64,000 nucleotides of DNA, taken from assembly GCF_963678635.1 (NCBI RefSeq), contig NC_087064.1:29118189-29182188 (forward strand), read 5' to 3'. Positions 1-9,763 of the stretch are shown here, in pieces (the first letter of the stretch is position 1; each line of letters starts with the position of its first letter). The DNA comes from Symsagittifera roscoffensis (taxonomy: Eukaryota; Xenacoelomorpha; Acoela; Convolutidae). The notes beneath the pieces were generated by a model, which was not told the origin of the DNA, did not search any database, and was given only the letters and a program-made list of their open reading frames with translations. Position numbers and translations under genes: made by a program.

Positions 1-1310
1 AGCTACACCCTTTCTATAATTGCTCTCCAGATTCTGTCTGCGAATCTAGTCGGATTCGTTTTTCTGATTGCTGGAAACCGCTTGACTGACTTAGTTGCTT
101 TCTCGTTTGATTTTACGTCTTTGTTCTGGATATCGAGATTCTCCGCCTGCCAGTTTCTAGTATTCTGTATTGCGGTTAATGCTAATTTGTGTTTGGGGGT
201 GATTCTGAGTTCTTACTCCCAAAACAGTGTGCAACCCATATTTAAGTGTCCTTCCTGGCTACAAAAGAAGCAACTAGCACCTATCCTGTTCATGAGCCCA
301 GTGAAGCCACCTGAGAAATTCTGTACATTAGAGAATGAGTAATTTTTGATTTCTTCAGCACCACTCATCTTCTGGCTTATCCCCTCATCTCTTCTGGAGA
401 TGGAGAATTATCTTTCGATAAGGTGTAACAAGTTGCTACCTTATTTATCAAATCGTCACATCTTACGCATCGATAAATTTTGATGCTATGCTGAAATTGA
501 GCCGGTTTGAGGATTCCTCAGGGTCGCTCTGTCGTCGCTGGCTTTCTAGATTATCCAAAAACCTGTCGATTGATTCATTTTCCCTTTGTCTTCTCTTCTC
601 GAGTATCACCATGGCTTGATGACCCTTCAGGTTAGATCCGAAGCAATTCATGAGGATGTCAAAAATCTTTTTCGCCGTGTCTTCTCCTCTCTTCCTCTTT
701 CTTTGCCATCACATCATTCAGTGCAGTTTATTCGAGACTTCACAGGAGTGCGGAACAATCCTGTCTATCGTTGAGATTATCTTGCTCAAGATGTACTCTC
801 AAAACGTCATCCCACGGATCTATGCGTCCATCAGAGTCTTCCTTTGAATTATTTGGCTTCTTGCAAAATTTCTTTGACCTCTCATCATTTTTTTGCGGTG
901 TTCGCCTGCATTTTGCGCGAAGTATCAGCGTGGTCAGGTGAACACTAGGTGTTGGCTGACACCGTACATCTTTAGTAGTCGGGTTCATTGGGGTGAGTTA
1001 GGCACATTCGGTGTTTCCGGTTGGGCTCTGCCTTGTTTTTTGAACCCAATCCTGGATTTATATGTCTCAATTTCTCTAGATGATGCAGTCTTTGTTGTTT
1101 GGCACGATTATCTCAAGAGTGAGTCAAGTTTTGCTTGAATCGGTTTCAATATCCCCGATTTTTCTCTAATCTTTTTTTGCAACCTGCCTTCTAGGTTTCT
1201 CAAGAATGCATCCATTAATTTGTAGCGCTTCTGCACTGCTTGCATGTCTTGTTTTAGTTTTTGTCCCTTTCTTTATCCGTTTTTTCTTTTTTCTGGAGTA
1301 ACTCGACCAT
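1..1310 (-). pseudogene. Ty3/gypsy-type gag remnant, copy 1
   Basis: This is the capsid/nucleocapsid gene of an LTR retrotransposon, read on the minus strand and running off the left edge. Around 651-463 there is a capsid-like stretch (RFLDNLESQRRQSDPEES) of the kind seen near the C-terminus of Ty3/gypsy Gag. At 231-272 there is a perfect CX2CX4HX4C zinc knuckle, which in this family binds RNA. A TAA (complement of 213-215) follows the knuckle, after which the same frame stays open to the window edge. The N-terminal part (988-740) is Lys/Asp-rich and broken by stops. It is about 90% or more identical by eye to copy 2 at 16,870-18,655, in the same orientation. Frameshifts and stops make it non-functional as a single ORF. 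Confidence 0.75.
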
Positions 1311-1319
1311 ACTATTCAA

Positions 1320-1740
1320 GAACACCGGAGCTTTCCGCTCGTTGCTCATTGTTAAATTTACTGGTTTCACAGCACACTTTCTTTCTGGATCGCAATCCCT
1401 GAACGTGGCACTGTTGATGTCAATAGTGACTTCGAAATTCGTAATAAAGTTCCTTCCTAGCATGTATTTGTCTGATTCGTCTAGTTTCTCCACGACCAAG
1501 AAGCTCATCCATAGATTCCTTCCTTCATAATCAATGCCAGAATCGAATTCCTTCCCATAACGCGTCGGGTGCCTTTGTTTGCCGCTGCCAACGTATTCTA
1601 GACTCATTCAGCACTCTTTCGTCGAATCCCATCCGGGACCATGTTTCAATTAGTATCACGCTCAAGACTATCCTTGTGTCCAATAGGCCTTTCAGGGAGT
1701 TTTTCATTCCTTTCATAAACAGTATTCCGGCTCTCACATC
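1320..1740 (-). pseudogene. Degenerate retropepsin (aspartic protease) fragment
   Basis: This is the retrotransposon protease, which cleaves the Gag-Pol polyprotein. On the minus strand the active-site region reads GLLDTRIVLSVI (DTR codons at 1672-1680), where family members have DTG/DSG, so the catalytic glycine is replaced by arginine. A one-base shift near 1,605 moves the reading into the frame holding the C-terminal flap motif LGRNFITNFEVTIDIN (about 1,450-1,400). The fragment sits upstream of gag in the direction of transcription, the reverse of the usual gag-pro order. Gag copy 2 shares sequence with copy 1 only up to about 1,310, so the protease was joined there. Recognition is by motif; the frameshift and active-site change make it dead. 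Confidence 0.6.
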
Positions 1741-2396
1741 TGCTTCTATGCTTAAATGTATGGCATCTTGTTGTAACTTGAAGCTATATTCTTATTGCTC
1801 TGACTTTGAGTTCCTCTTGCCCTTTGAATACTTGAACAGCTAAGTCATCATCACAGATTAATATCGTCTTTGAATATATGTTTATTCAATCTATGCTCAG
1901 CATCACTTGATATACACCATGTGCTTCATTATAGCCCTCACTGATTGTTATGGTTACTCCCTTTGGTTGATAGTAGTGCCCACACGGGTGACGAAGCTTT
2001 TTATGGCTTTAGAGACATCAAGTAAGCCAGGTATATGTCTATATGCATCAGTGTCTGATCCCTTAATTCATTTAAGTTTCGGAGTACTTCGTGACCTGCA
2101 ACTGTTATTATTGAAATTGTTCGGCAACCGATCTTGTTTATGCCCAACGGTCTTCCCGTTACGACCTTCATTGAGTTGAAGCTTCCAGTTTTCGTATTTC
2201 TCGCCTCCGTTGTATTTGGCTCCACTGTGCTTGAGAGTGAGATCCGAGTGTCCAAAATTGGTCTTTCGATCTCTAGTTCCAAGTTTTCTTCGTTTCTTGG
2301 TGGGCAAAATCTTGGTTTTTTCTTCTGACTTTGATTATGGCGTCAGCTACAGCCTTTCTATATTTCCCGACCAATTCTTGAACAAGGACCGGAAAC
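1741..2396. other. Junction segment without a recognised gene
   Basis: This lies between the minus-strand gag/protease and the plus-strand integrase. Minus-strand frames at 2,000-2,455 are open for 60-90 codons and basic in composition, and they may be further pol or linker remnants. No family motif is visible. No reverse transcriptase (YxDD) or RNase H motif was seen here or elsewhere in the window. At the right end a 13-bp direct repeat, CTTGAACAAGGAC, occurs at 2377-2389 and 2396-2408, next to the point where strand usage flips. Confidence 0.4.
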
Positions 2397-4348
2397 TTGA
2401 ACAAGGACGGGATTGTAGCTTGCAAGAGAAGAGATGAAGACAAAGTCCTATTCAAGTATAACGCGATAATGTTGCCGCAACTCTATCAGACAGAACTCTT
2501 GTTCAGGTCGCATGATCAGATGGGCCATCAGGGGATCGACAAAGTGTATCAGAGGATCCTGAAGCGCTTTGAGTGGCCTGGAATGAAAAAGGCATGCGAG
2601 AAGTGGGTAACAGCATGTCTGTCATGCCAACAGGTCAAGGATCCAAGGAAATTGCGATTTCCCTTGCAATCGATCGAGTCGTCTGAATTCAACGAGGTGG
2701 TGCAGATAGATCACCAAAAGATATGCATGACAGACAGTGGTTATAATCAGGTATTGGTCATGATAGATCATTTCACGAAGTATGCAGAGGCCGTGCCCTG
2801 CATAACTGCCTCGGTGGAAGAAACGTGCGATCACCTGATCAATACGTGGATAGCGAGACACGGTTGTCGATGACGTTTCAATCGGATAACGGAACAGCTT
2901 TTGTAGGAGAACTCACGAAAGAGCTAATGAGACGCTCGCAAGTTGCTCAAGCTCACTCTACGACATACCATCCACAGACAAATGGCTTAGTGGAAAGGCA
3001 GAATCGAACGTTAGTGTCGATGCTGAGGGTATATTGTTTCAGGTACATGATCGATTGGGACAGATATCTTCCGCAGGTGATGGGAGCTTACAATAGCACA
3101 CAACATTCCACCACCGGAGTCAGCGCACATATGATGCTGACAGGGCACGAGAAGTCTTTGCCCTTGATTTTCTTCTACCCAGAGTATGAGGGGAAGAAGA
3201 CGTCACCACAGGTCTATGTGAGGGATGTAATTAGACGTCAGCAAGAGTTGAACGACTTGTTAAGACAAAATACTCAGCAAGCGCAGGCAAGGCAGAGGAA
3301 AAGATTTGACAAGAAAGCAGCTGGTGCAAAAGCTTACTCGGTAGGAGATTACGTATGGGTATTTCAAAACGTCATACCACCGAAAAGAACAAAATTTTTT
3401 TTAAAAAGGTGAAGGGGACCCTTCATGATTACGGAAGTGCACCAGGAGGGACGCTTTTATAGACTGAGTACGGGCCGAGCCGCTCATTACGAAAACATTA
3501 AGCCACACAATCCATCGACAGAAGACTGGTGTATACCTGCAGACATGGAAGAAGGGGATTATCTAATGATGGACCCTGCTTGTGAGGTCAATGAGAAGGG
3601 CACCAGGGAAAAGAACAATGGAAATGAGGTCATAGAGGAAGGAACGTGTACACCACTGGACCTGGATCCAAATGACGTGATTGAGGCGGACGATGAAATT
3701 TTACCCTACGCAGAAGAGGACTGGCAAGACCCTGAACAAAGGGAGGTTCCTAAGATCTTGGAACCGGATCTTCCGTTCACGATACATACTCGTCAGAATG
3801 ACCGGACAAGATCCAAGAAGAAATATAACCCTTACGGCGACGATTTTGTAGTGGACAGGATAGACCTAAAGAAGATAGGGGAAGAAGTAGTGGGTCTAGA
3901 GGAAATAACTGTGTCACAGGACATTGACATAGTCGATGATCACGACGATGTGTGGGTCGATGATCGATCGAAACCCGAGGTAGAAATCGACGACGAGCAA
4001 CAGCAGTCATATGAACAAGACTTGACGAATCTGCGTGTCTTGGAATGGCTGAACCAAATGACGTCGGACCCAAAGGAGACCAGTGTCACGATTCAAGATG
4101 TAGATCGTGAAAGCATAAAGTACATGAGAACCGAACGAGAAGATCCTTCCTGGGCTGCCCAGGAGGGGCGACTACTCATTCTGGCTTCCAATCTCGATTT
4201 GATACCCGGTATGCGATCGACAGGGACGTCGATGGATATTTTTGTCCGGGGAGTAGGGGTAGGACTTACCCACACTGAAAACTTGATAATAAAAAAATTA
4301 AGAATAGCAAGAGAGACAGGAGACTTAGAAGCAGAAACAGGCGAATAA
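2397..4348 (+). pseudogene. Ty3/gypsy-type integrase with long acidic C-terminal tail, broken
   Basis: This is retrotransposon integrase, which joins element cDNA to host DNA. In order it shows an HHCC zinc-binding domain (HDQMGH, later CLSC), then the catalytic core with first Asp in QIDHQK, second Asp in FQSDNG and Glu in NGLVERQNR, so the DDE triad is intact in pieces. A C-terminal domain (VGDYVWVFQNVIPP, then GRFYRLSTGRAAHYENIKPH) and about 250 acidic residues with low-complexity D/E follow. Three breaks or gaps are seen. The pol part upstream (RT, RNase H) is absent. A one-base shift at about 2,868 separates HGCR from MTFQSDNG. An in-frame TGA at 3410-3412, where a Trp codon is expected, separates the core from the tail, which stays in the same frame. 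The orientation is opposite to the neighbouring gag. Confidence 0.9.
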
Positions 4349-4389
4349 CCTGAGAAACCTGACATAGGGAGGGTAGTTGAGTCATTTTT

Positions 4390-4848
4390 TAACTTACCAA
4401 ATGAATATTCAAGTAGCATAACACTAACAGACAGTGATTTCATGCTCACAAATAGAACATGTGCGATAGCGGCTTCAGGACAGCGTTAGCGGCAGATTTT
4501 AAGAGAGAATATAAAAACATAGAATTCCTTTGGAAGCAAAGACCAGGAATAGGGGGCGTAGCAGCCTTGCCTTCGGCGGCGTCTCAAATACCGGGAAAGT
4601 ACCTGTGTTTCCTGGTGACACGGGCGAGGGAGAAACGGCACGTAGACCCGGAAAACCTAGTCTTGGTCTTGACGAGATTGAGAGACTTCCTCGTGGAAAG
4701 GGATGTGAACGAGTTTTCGCTTCCAGTGTACGACCCGAACAGAGGACGACTGCATCCTCGAGAACTGTACGCGCTCATACACGTAATCTTCTCTGATACT
4801 AATATACAAGTAAATTCACATAAGAAATATTACCTAAGTATAGGCTGA
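4390..4848 (+). pseudogene. Macro-domain-like module downstream of integrase
   Basis: This is an ORF of about 130 residues (4459-4848) that begins just after the integrase tail. It contains ALAADF, a central IGGVAALP, then YLCFLVTRAREK and EFSLPVYDP, and it ends QVNSHKKYYLSI. This order of hydrophobic strands resembles macro (ADP-ribose-binding) domains, which have an A/HC-x-S-x-D-F start, a LVT strand and a Pro-x-x-x-x-G strand. In the other frame just upstream (about 4,447-4,480) the sequence TCAIAA precedes a stop, which suggests a one-base shift splitting the N-terminal motif. The assignment is by pattern only; the usual GxGIA loop is not seen. Alternatively it may be a lineage-specific tail domain of the element. 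Confidence 0.4.
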
Positions 4849-5229
4849 GCGACGTGCAAGAGGGTGTTAGACTAGATTATGTAGTGTGTGATATGTGTGT
4901 TATGTTATGTGATGTGTTATGTTATTAAGATCTTGGGTAAAAAGGGGTTAGTGACCATGAACAACTGGATAACGATCTTAGGAGTAGATCCAAAGTTTGC
5001 ACTGTCCAATCTTAGGTCGAATTCCAAAATTTTAGAGACCGATTGGTTTTAATAAATTTTAGGATCAAAATCTTTTTATCTGACTGTTTTTAAATAAGTT
5101 TTACTGATAAGTTAAGGTGAAACTGACAAGTGTGATATTCGTGACCTCTTTTCTAGATCCTGATTGATTGTTTAATTGCTCACTTGAGTCAAAATCAAAG
5201 AATCGAATCAAATCAAACCTGGAAAGAGA
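4849..5229 (+). other. Non-coding spacer between the two plus-strand gene blocks
   Basis: This spacer of about 380 bp contains a TG-rich microsatellite (TGTGATATGTGTGTTATG type, about 4,878-4,925) and then AT-rich sequence. A pyrimidine tract ending CTCTTTTCTAG near 5,145-5,155 has the form of a 3' splice site, about 75 bp upstream of the ATG at 5230. This would fit expression of the downstream ORF from a spliced RNA, as for third ORFs of retroelements. That is inference. No LTR ends were recognised. Confidence 0.35.
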
Positions 5230-7292
5230 ATGGACAACTTCAACTGGGATGAATTGATTGACCTGGCAGAGGCTTATGTAGGACCGATGATAGATGCGAT
5301 CTAACGTCGGCTAATGGATCGAAACTTCGCTCTGGAGGACCCAGAGGTAGTCATGTTGCTGACCGCCCTGATAAACATCTTGGGGCATAACAACCGTGGG
5401 GACCGCCCCACGGAAGTCCTATTGATGGCAGTATACGGAGAGAGGGGAGTACTAGACCGCCCGAACATGAGAGTGATGTGGTGGAAAAATAGGGCTCTCT
5501 CAGGGAGTGACTTGGCGAATGAGCCTGGATTGGGAAGTTCTAGGACTTATCAACCAGGTGAAATGCCTTTGCCCTCCAAGCCCAAGCCTGGGCTGACGAG
5601 AATGCATCGAGAAATGAACAGCGAGACTGCCTCGTCTGGTTCACCACTGAGAGCAGCTGTGCCACCAAAGAGGGCGAAAGTAGAACAAAAGGTTCAGACG
5701 AACCAAACCATGCAAGATCTGGATGGGATGAAGGACGAGCTGGAAAGGACCAGGAAGGAGCTGGATGAAGTGACTAAGACTATGCTCATTATGGAGGAAG
5801 ACAGAGGCATGTGGAAGAGAATGTTTGAAGACTGCAACAAAAAGCAGGGTGAAGAAATTGAGCGCTTGAGGCGGGACTACAAGGAGCGATCGGAACGAGC
5901 AGCATTGACTACAGCCGTGGAAAAAGCAATACCTTCAAGGAGTATTCCTCGTGGGCAGTCCCCGATGGAGCTCTTGACGCCTCGAGAGATGAGTCAGACA
6001 ACGGAAACGAGACCCCCGACAACAACAGGTCGAGTGACGATCCCGGACCCGAGTGACACCTTGGGTGACCCAGTCGTGGAACAAACGGTGAGGAAGCTGG
6101 TAGAGACAGCTGGACGACTAGTCGCCAACAAGAATGCACCAGGTTCCGGGGTGACTGCACCCTATGGAACGATCGACGATACGGGCAGAGTACGACTCTC
6201 CCAAAACGTGATCAGACCGGGATTTAGCGACAAAACGTCACCAATGGGGAGCTCCAAGGTCCCAGAGAGGAAGATACGAAAGATGCCGGCGAAGAAAGTG
6301 TCACGTGTAATAGATGTACAGAAAAACAATCCGCTGAAATATAAGTTCACGGGAGTTCCGGAGGCGGATCCGAGAGCTTGCATCAATCGAGCGACCTGGA
6401 ATCCGGCAGTGAACCTGCAACAACCACCGCTAGGGATCGCATCTGATACTGGGAGATAGCTTAGTCAGAGTGCTCTCGAACTTGAGGACCTCTTGGGTCA
6501 CCACGGTGATGGCCCTCGGAGGCGCGACCATAGCCCAGTTATTTCGGATGGTGGAATTGATGAACCCAGGGAGGATCCCTAATGTAATGATCCTAGTTGG
6601 GACAAATAACATCTCAAGAAGCTCGAATGAGGAAGAAGCAATATAGGAGTCAATGATGGTGTGCTTGTTTACTACTCTCTGGCAGAAGTTCAACTGCGCG
6701 GTACTGACCGTTTGCACTGTACCGATGAATGCAAGGGTTTAGCTGCAACATGGAGAAGGCACAACGAAGGAGTAGTCAGGTGGAATAACATCCTAAGGAA
6801 TCTCGCAAGTCGGAATGCCGGAAGGATGATCCTCATGGACATCGAACATGAGTTGAGAGCTATGGATCAGGCCAGGCTGACTACGGACGGCATCCACTTC
6901 GATAACATAGAAGGATAGGCTTGGTTGAACAGAGTCTTCCAAGAGCGATTGGATGAGTTGGAAGTAGAACTCTTCGACACCGGAGTGCTGAAGGAGGAGG
7001 GAGCATTGAGCGAACCGATGATTACCACCTTTGTGCCTCCCAGCCTAGAAACACGCTTGGGGACGGTCCCGGCCGTGACGAACTCTAGACAGCAGAGCTC
7101 TAGCGAACCAGGTCAAAGAACAAACGTTCAAGATTGGTTGGGAGAGGCGCCAGTGAGGAGGACCATTAATCCTAGGAGAGGAATAGGGCCTGTCAACCTG
7201 AGGGAAGAGACAACTAGCACCTCTAGATCGGACACGAGGTCGGAGACAACGAGAACCAGCGAGAGGAAAGACGCCCTAACAGGAGCTCTCTA
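5230..7292 (+). pseudogene. Coiled-coil plus SGNH-hydrolase protein of the large element, broken
   Basis: The probable original start is ATG 5230, in frame with the main ORF (5314-6459) but cut by TAA at 5302-5304. The first 380 residues contain a Lys/Glu-rich coiled coil (about 5,700-5,900) and a Pro/Thr/Arg-rich linker. After a frameshift near 6,450 an SGNH hydrolase domain follows: block I LILGDSLVRVL (GDS codons 6452-6460), block II ALGGATIAQL, block III MILVGTNNIS, and block V TDGIHFD (Asp 6886-6888, His 6895-6897). The Ser, Gly, Asn and Asp-His residues of the family are therefore all present. SGNH domains act as esterases and occur in some retroelement ORF1 proteins. Stops at 6644-6646, near 6,732 and at 6916-6918 break it. 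A Ser/Thr/Arg-rich tail ends at 7,292. Confidence 0.75.
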
Positions 7293-8808
7293 ATGTGGTC
7301 GAGGCCAATACCTTCTCCATGGCACATATACAAAGATGACCTGATGAAACTGAACCTTCAGACGGTGAGCTTCGCAGCGGATGCCATGAGGATGCTGAAC
7401 GGAGCAAGGTTATCAGTCAACGGATTGTACTCGATAACAGGTGTGGACTGGTTGATAGCGTCTGGCATAAACTTCAGCTCTACAACTGCCTTGAGGTTTG
7501 CTGACCTAGAGGGACTGCCCTCTAATAACACAATGGGACCAGTGAACGCCAGACCGTTACAAGATGTAAACTGAATCACAATGAGGGGAATCGAGAAGAG
7601 GGACCTGGAAGATTTCTGGTAACAAGGGCGCCGATTGGACAACATGTGAAGATGTTCAGGCAGTTGAGCTCCCCCCTAGGTCATGTGAAAGAAAGAGTGT
7701 ACCCGAAGCAAGTGAATCAGGAAGGTGATGCCCAAAGATACGGCGAATTGAAAGCGATAAAGAAAGATGAGACCATCTTCGCCGCGTATGACAAAGCAGA
7801 AATGAGGAAGGCCAAGATTATGATAGTAGCGAATTCAGAATTCGTACACACTTCCAAGTCCCTGTTTTGGCCGGACGTTATTATGTTGGCAGCGGTCGAT
7901 CTGGACCTACTGCAATCAGTGTCAAGGGCTATCGGAGTGCAAATACAGACGGATATGAACCCAATCACGATCGTGTTTGCTGGCATCAACGACCATTTAC
8001 ACAGTAGAGGTTTCCTGAGCAGACTCAGAGAGCCTACAACGGCAGAAAATGCTGTATGGCCAGCAATAAAAGACATCTTCGATTCAATGAGTGAAGTAGT
8101 GGATGCGATGAAGGAGGGATCCTTCACCAAGACGACACCGAGGGTAGTGTTCGCGCTGTCTCCGGGGAATGCATATCTCCCGGATGGACTGAAATTCGTG
8201 TATGCAATTGTGGCCTTACTTTTGGAAGGGAAATATGATGTAATCATATCGGCCCCAAATCGTATGACAGAGATGGAGAACCTGAGGCCACTCAGGGCTG
8301 AGCTACCTGCGGGTGGTCGGATATCTCAAACGCATTGAGAGGATTCAAGGACCATGCACCACACATGCTGGTGCTGGACGAGGTGCTGGGGTTGGAACTG
8401 TCCAACTTCAGTCGACAACTCAAACTGAAACCGGGAATAGGCGACGACCATCGAGTGATCATAGCGATGTCGAACGAATTATGGTTCCGAGGGATGGAAG
8501 CAGCAGGAGAAAGAGAGAAAAGTAAAAATTCCCAGGAGACTAGAGCTCACTTGGAGGCAATGGTTTTGAGAACCAAACCAGAGGCTAATCAGTGGCTACA
8601 TTTATTTCCTCGAGTAGCGGCATTGGGTGTGGATGCTTTTGAGCAAGGCCCAGTAATGATCAAAAAGATACATGCCTACTTGTTAAAGGAGGTGAACCTG
8701 GCGGAGAATGCTGGAGAAAAGACAGCCGAATTCGTAAACAGAGTATGCCAAGTTACCCTGGAAACTTTCTGGACTGAGAAGGTGAAGGGAGAAGAAGGCT
8801 TTGACTGA
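7293..8808 (+). pseudogene. Unrecognised protein with a GxND motif, broken
   Basis: This continues the same strand with three overlapping pieces (7293-7574, 7646-8338, 8335-8808), each separated by a stop or one-base shift (about 7,575-7,645 and about 8,312). The middle piece has an alternating hydrophobic pattern typical of an alpha/beta fold: KIMIVANSEF, PDVIMLAAVDLD, then ITIVFAGINDHL and RVVFALSPG. GIND matches block III (GxND) of SGNH hydrolases, but no clear GDS or DxxH partner is visible, so this could be a decayed second SGNH-like fold or another Rossmann-like domain. The last piece is helical (PRVAALGVDAFEQG, KIHAYLLKEVNL). The function is unknown. Confidence 0.55.
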
Positions 8809-9763
8809 TAGCATGCTGGAAGGGCTGAGAGTCGGATGGACCGCGTCCTCCTTGGCAAAAGTCTACCCAAAACTCTCTCGATATTTGATAAAAGAATTCC
8901 TCCAAGAAGTAGTGGAAGTATCAATCGTTGAACTACTAGCCTTGCTCGTGACGTTTGGAGCAGAGAGCTTCGTGAAGGGACAGGTGATGCTACTCACCGA
9001 AGGAATCCAGAACTTGCGGCTAGATGGGCTTCTAACGTTGATAGCGATTACCCATGGAAACTTGGGAGGATTAATGAAACTGACACGTTACCTGGAACAG
9101 ATGATAGGGGATGTGAAGAAATTTGATGTGAAGAAAGCCACAGATTCGTGGAATAAGATAAGAGATCTGAGACATACTCTTATCCAGTATCCCGTGCAGC
9201 AAAATCGCTTTGGAACGGGAGAGGACGAGACGATCGAGAGGGAGGAAGACGTGAGAAGACATGTTGGGGGCATGCCCCTACTAACTGATCTAAGCTTAGC
9301 TATGAGGACCGATCCCTTAGCGTTGATCAGGGGAGCCACAGAGTTTGTGACAGTGATTTATGGGCCAGCAGTCACGTTTGCGTTCCCTGATGTCAAGGTG
9401 GAAGCATACAGGAGGTCGGTGCTGCACCTGAACCTCATATCAGCAGTGGACGGTAGTGCGCTGAACTGGTGTGAGCAGCACGTATTGCGAGAGCTCATGA
9501 GCGATGATCTGTTATTTGCGAAAATATCAGAGCCAGAAATGACAGTCATCAATTTTGACAATCACTTCCGTGATCGCATGGGAGAAGTAGAGAGAGGGCC
9601 AATCGAGGTGTTTCCGAAGCTCTGGAATCTAAGACCCTATGATAGGACGAATGGTGAAATGACCAGAGTTCCTCGTCTCACTGCAGCATATCACAAGGTG
9701 AGAGAAGAGACTAAAGGGGTGATTACGAGAAGCTACCAGAAGAAATCCCTGAATTCCCTCTGA
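8801..9763 (+). pseudogene. Unrecognised helical ORF of the large element
   Basis: This is a 320-codon open frame that begins in a one-base shift relative to the previous piece (GEEGFD then TDSMLEGL). It is rich in leucine-containing helices (IVELLALLVTFGAESF, LLTEGIQNLRLDGLL) and later contains NLISAVDGSALNWCEQHVL and VINFDNHFRDRMGEVERG. I recognise no family. It ends shortly after a second shift near 9,735. The next frame begins inside it with IPEFPLIRRMLLG, so the 8801 and 9754 frames look like one protein split by an indel. It has no signal peptide and no convincing membrane segment. Confidence 0.55.

Noticed and set aside
3777-4073. Minus-strand ORF opposite the integrase tail
   Set aside because: Antisense of the acidic integrase tail; its Arg/His/Leu-rich composition is what the reverse of an Asp/Glu-rich frame gives.
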